Positions 14,401 to 14,972 of a DNA stretch of 14,972 nt are shown in pieces. Below the pieces are notes generated by a model. That model did not search any database, had not been told where the DNA came from, and was given only the letters and a program-made list of their open reading frames with translations. Positions within the stretch are counted from its first letter, which is position 1. Each line of letters opens with the position of its first letter. The position numbers and the translations under genes are program-made. Origin of the DNA: Pseudomonadota bacterium (GTDB lineage Bacteria; Pseudomonadota; Alphaproteobacteria; Rhizobiales; Xanthobacteraceae); NCBI GenBank assembly GCA_023391175.1, contig JAEWBL010000661.1, positions 1-14,972 of the forward strand, read 5' to 3'.

Positions 14401-14972
14401 TTCTCGCCTCCCTCGGTCTTGGTCGCGCCGTCGGTATTCTTGTGCTGGGCGCGCTTCAGCGCGCTGACCGCCGCATGGACCGCGACGCCCGCGCCCACGG
14501 CGCCGGCGGCGATGAGGCCCACCTGGTCCGCATTGCTCTCAATGCCGAAGCCGGAGCCCTTGAGGTCCGCAAGGCGCGCGTACCACGAGCCCTTGTCCCA
14601 AAAGCCGTCTTCCGAGCAGCCGATGCAGCCGTGGCCGGCCTGGATGGGGAAGGACACGCCGTCGTTCCAGCGCACGGTGGAGCAGGCGTTGTAGGTGGTC
14701 GGGCCCTTGCAGCCCACCTTGTAGAGGCAATAGCCCTTGCGCGCGCCCTCGTCGTCGAAGCTCTCGACATACTGGCCGGCGTCGAAATGCGGCCGGCGAT
14801 AGCATTTGTCGTGGATGCGCTGGGAATAGAACATCAGCGGCCGGCCCTGGCGGTCGAGGGCGGGGAGCTGGTCGAAGGTGAGCATGTAGGTGATGACGCC
14901 GGTCATCACCTCGGCGATGGGCGGGCAGCCCGGCACCTTGATGATGGGCTTGTCGAAGATCACCTCATGCAC
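14397..14972 (-). CDS. hupS: Uptake [NiFe]-hydrogenase small subunit, C-terminal 191 residues (5' end outside window)
   Basis: The electron-transferring small subunit carries three iron-sulfur clusters from the HupL active site to the membrane. Only the C-terminal part is present, so the Met at the window edge is internal and the Tat signal and N-terminal cluster ligands are missing. Numbered from the edge, I see the proximal-cluster PGCPP (C16), the distal [4Fe-4S] ligands H53, C56, C81 and C87, and the medial-cluster cysteines C96, C115 and C118. A hydrophobic segment at about 149-171 followed by a charged tail is the usual membrane anchor of Group 1 enzymes that pair with a HupC cytochrome. 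The stop overlaps the hupL start by 4 bp (GTGA). Family assignment is very safe. Whether it has the extra cysteines of an O2-tolerant proximal cluster cannot be judged, because that region lies outside the window. Confidence 0.97.
   Translation of the reverse strand: MHEVIFDKPIIKVPGCPPIAEVMTGVITYMLTFDQLPALDRQGRPLMFYSQRIHDKCYRRPHFDAGQYVESFDDEGARKGYCLYKVGCKGPTTYNACSTVRWNDGVSFPIQAGHGCIGCSEDGFWDKGSWYARLADLKGSGFGIESNADQVGLIAAGAVGAGVAVHAAVSALKRAQHKNTDGATKTEGGEK

Noticed and set aside
14397..14972. Classification as an O2-tolerant hydrogenase
   Set aside because: The extra proximal-cluster cysteines that define this class lie in the N-terminal part of HupS, outside the window.

Overview
The window is GC-rich (about two thirds G+C by eye), and every gene I can support lies on the minus strand. 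It holds most of a Group 1 membrane-bound uptake [NiFe]-hydrogenase locus of the proteobacterial Hup type. The family set, the HupSL-HupC architecture, the NtrC-type HupR/HoxA regulator and the order hypAB-hupR-hypCDE-hupE suggest an alphaproteobacterium. It most resembles what I remember of the Azorhizobium/Xanthobacter group, but the taxonomy is inference, not a database result.

Layout in the direction of transcription (from position 14972 down to 1). The structural genes come first: hupS (C-terminal part only, cut by the window edge), hupL and hupC. A clear intrinsic terminator follows. A 402-bp non-coding stretch (11404-11805) comes next and contains a near-consensus sigma54 promoter, an IHF-like site, a perfect TTGAT-N4-ATCAA box and several inverted repeats. 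Then comes a tightly packed accessory operon: hupD (endopeptidase), hupF (HypC-like chaperone), hupG (HyaE-like), hupH, hupJ (rubredoxin fused to HybE), hupK, hypA, hypB and hupR/hoxA. A 195-bp gap (4299-4493) carries two inverted copies of a repeat of about 40 bp and a degenerate FNR-type box. It separates these genes from hypC, hypD, hypE and hupE. A putative APH-fold kinase with no evident hydrogenase role closes the window.

How the genes work together. HypC-HypD-HypE build the Fe(CN)2CO unit; the HypF they need is not in this window. HypA-HypB load nickel, and HupE probably brings nickel in. HupF and HupK assist maturation of the large subunit. HupG, HupH and HupJ are accessory factors, probably for small-subunit and iron-sulfur maturation. 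HupD then clips the HupL C-terminus. HupSL is anchored through the HupS tail helix and passes electrons to HupC and the quinone pool. HupR is a sigma54-type activator that could act on the promoter before hupD and on a hupS promoter beyond the window; its kinase is not here.

I see no tRNA, rRNA, CRISPR array, insertion sequence or prophage, and no wholly new system. The points of most interest are the composite control region before hupD, the HupJ fusion with a Tat-like motif near its C-terminus, the half-lost cysteine pairs of HupK, and the palindromic repeat gap before hypC.
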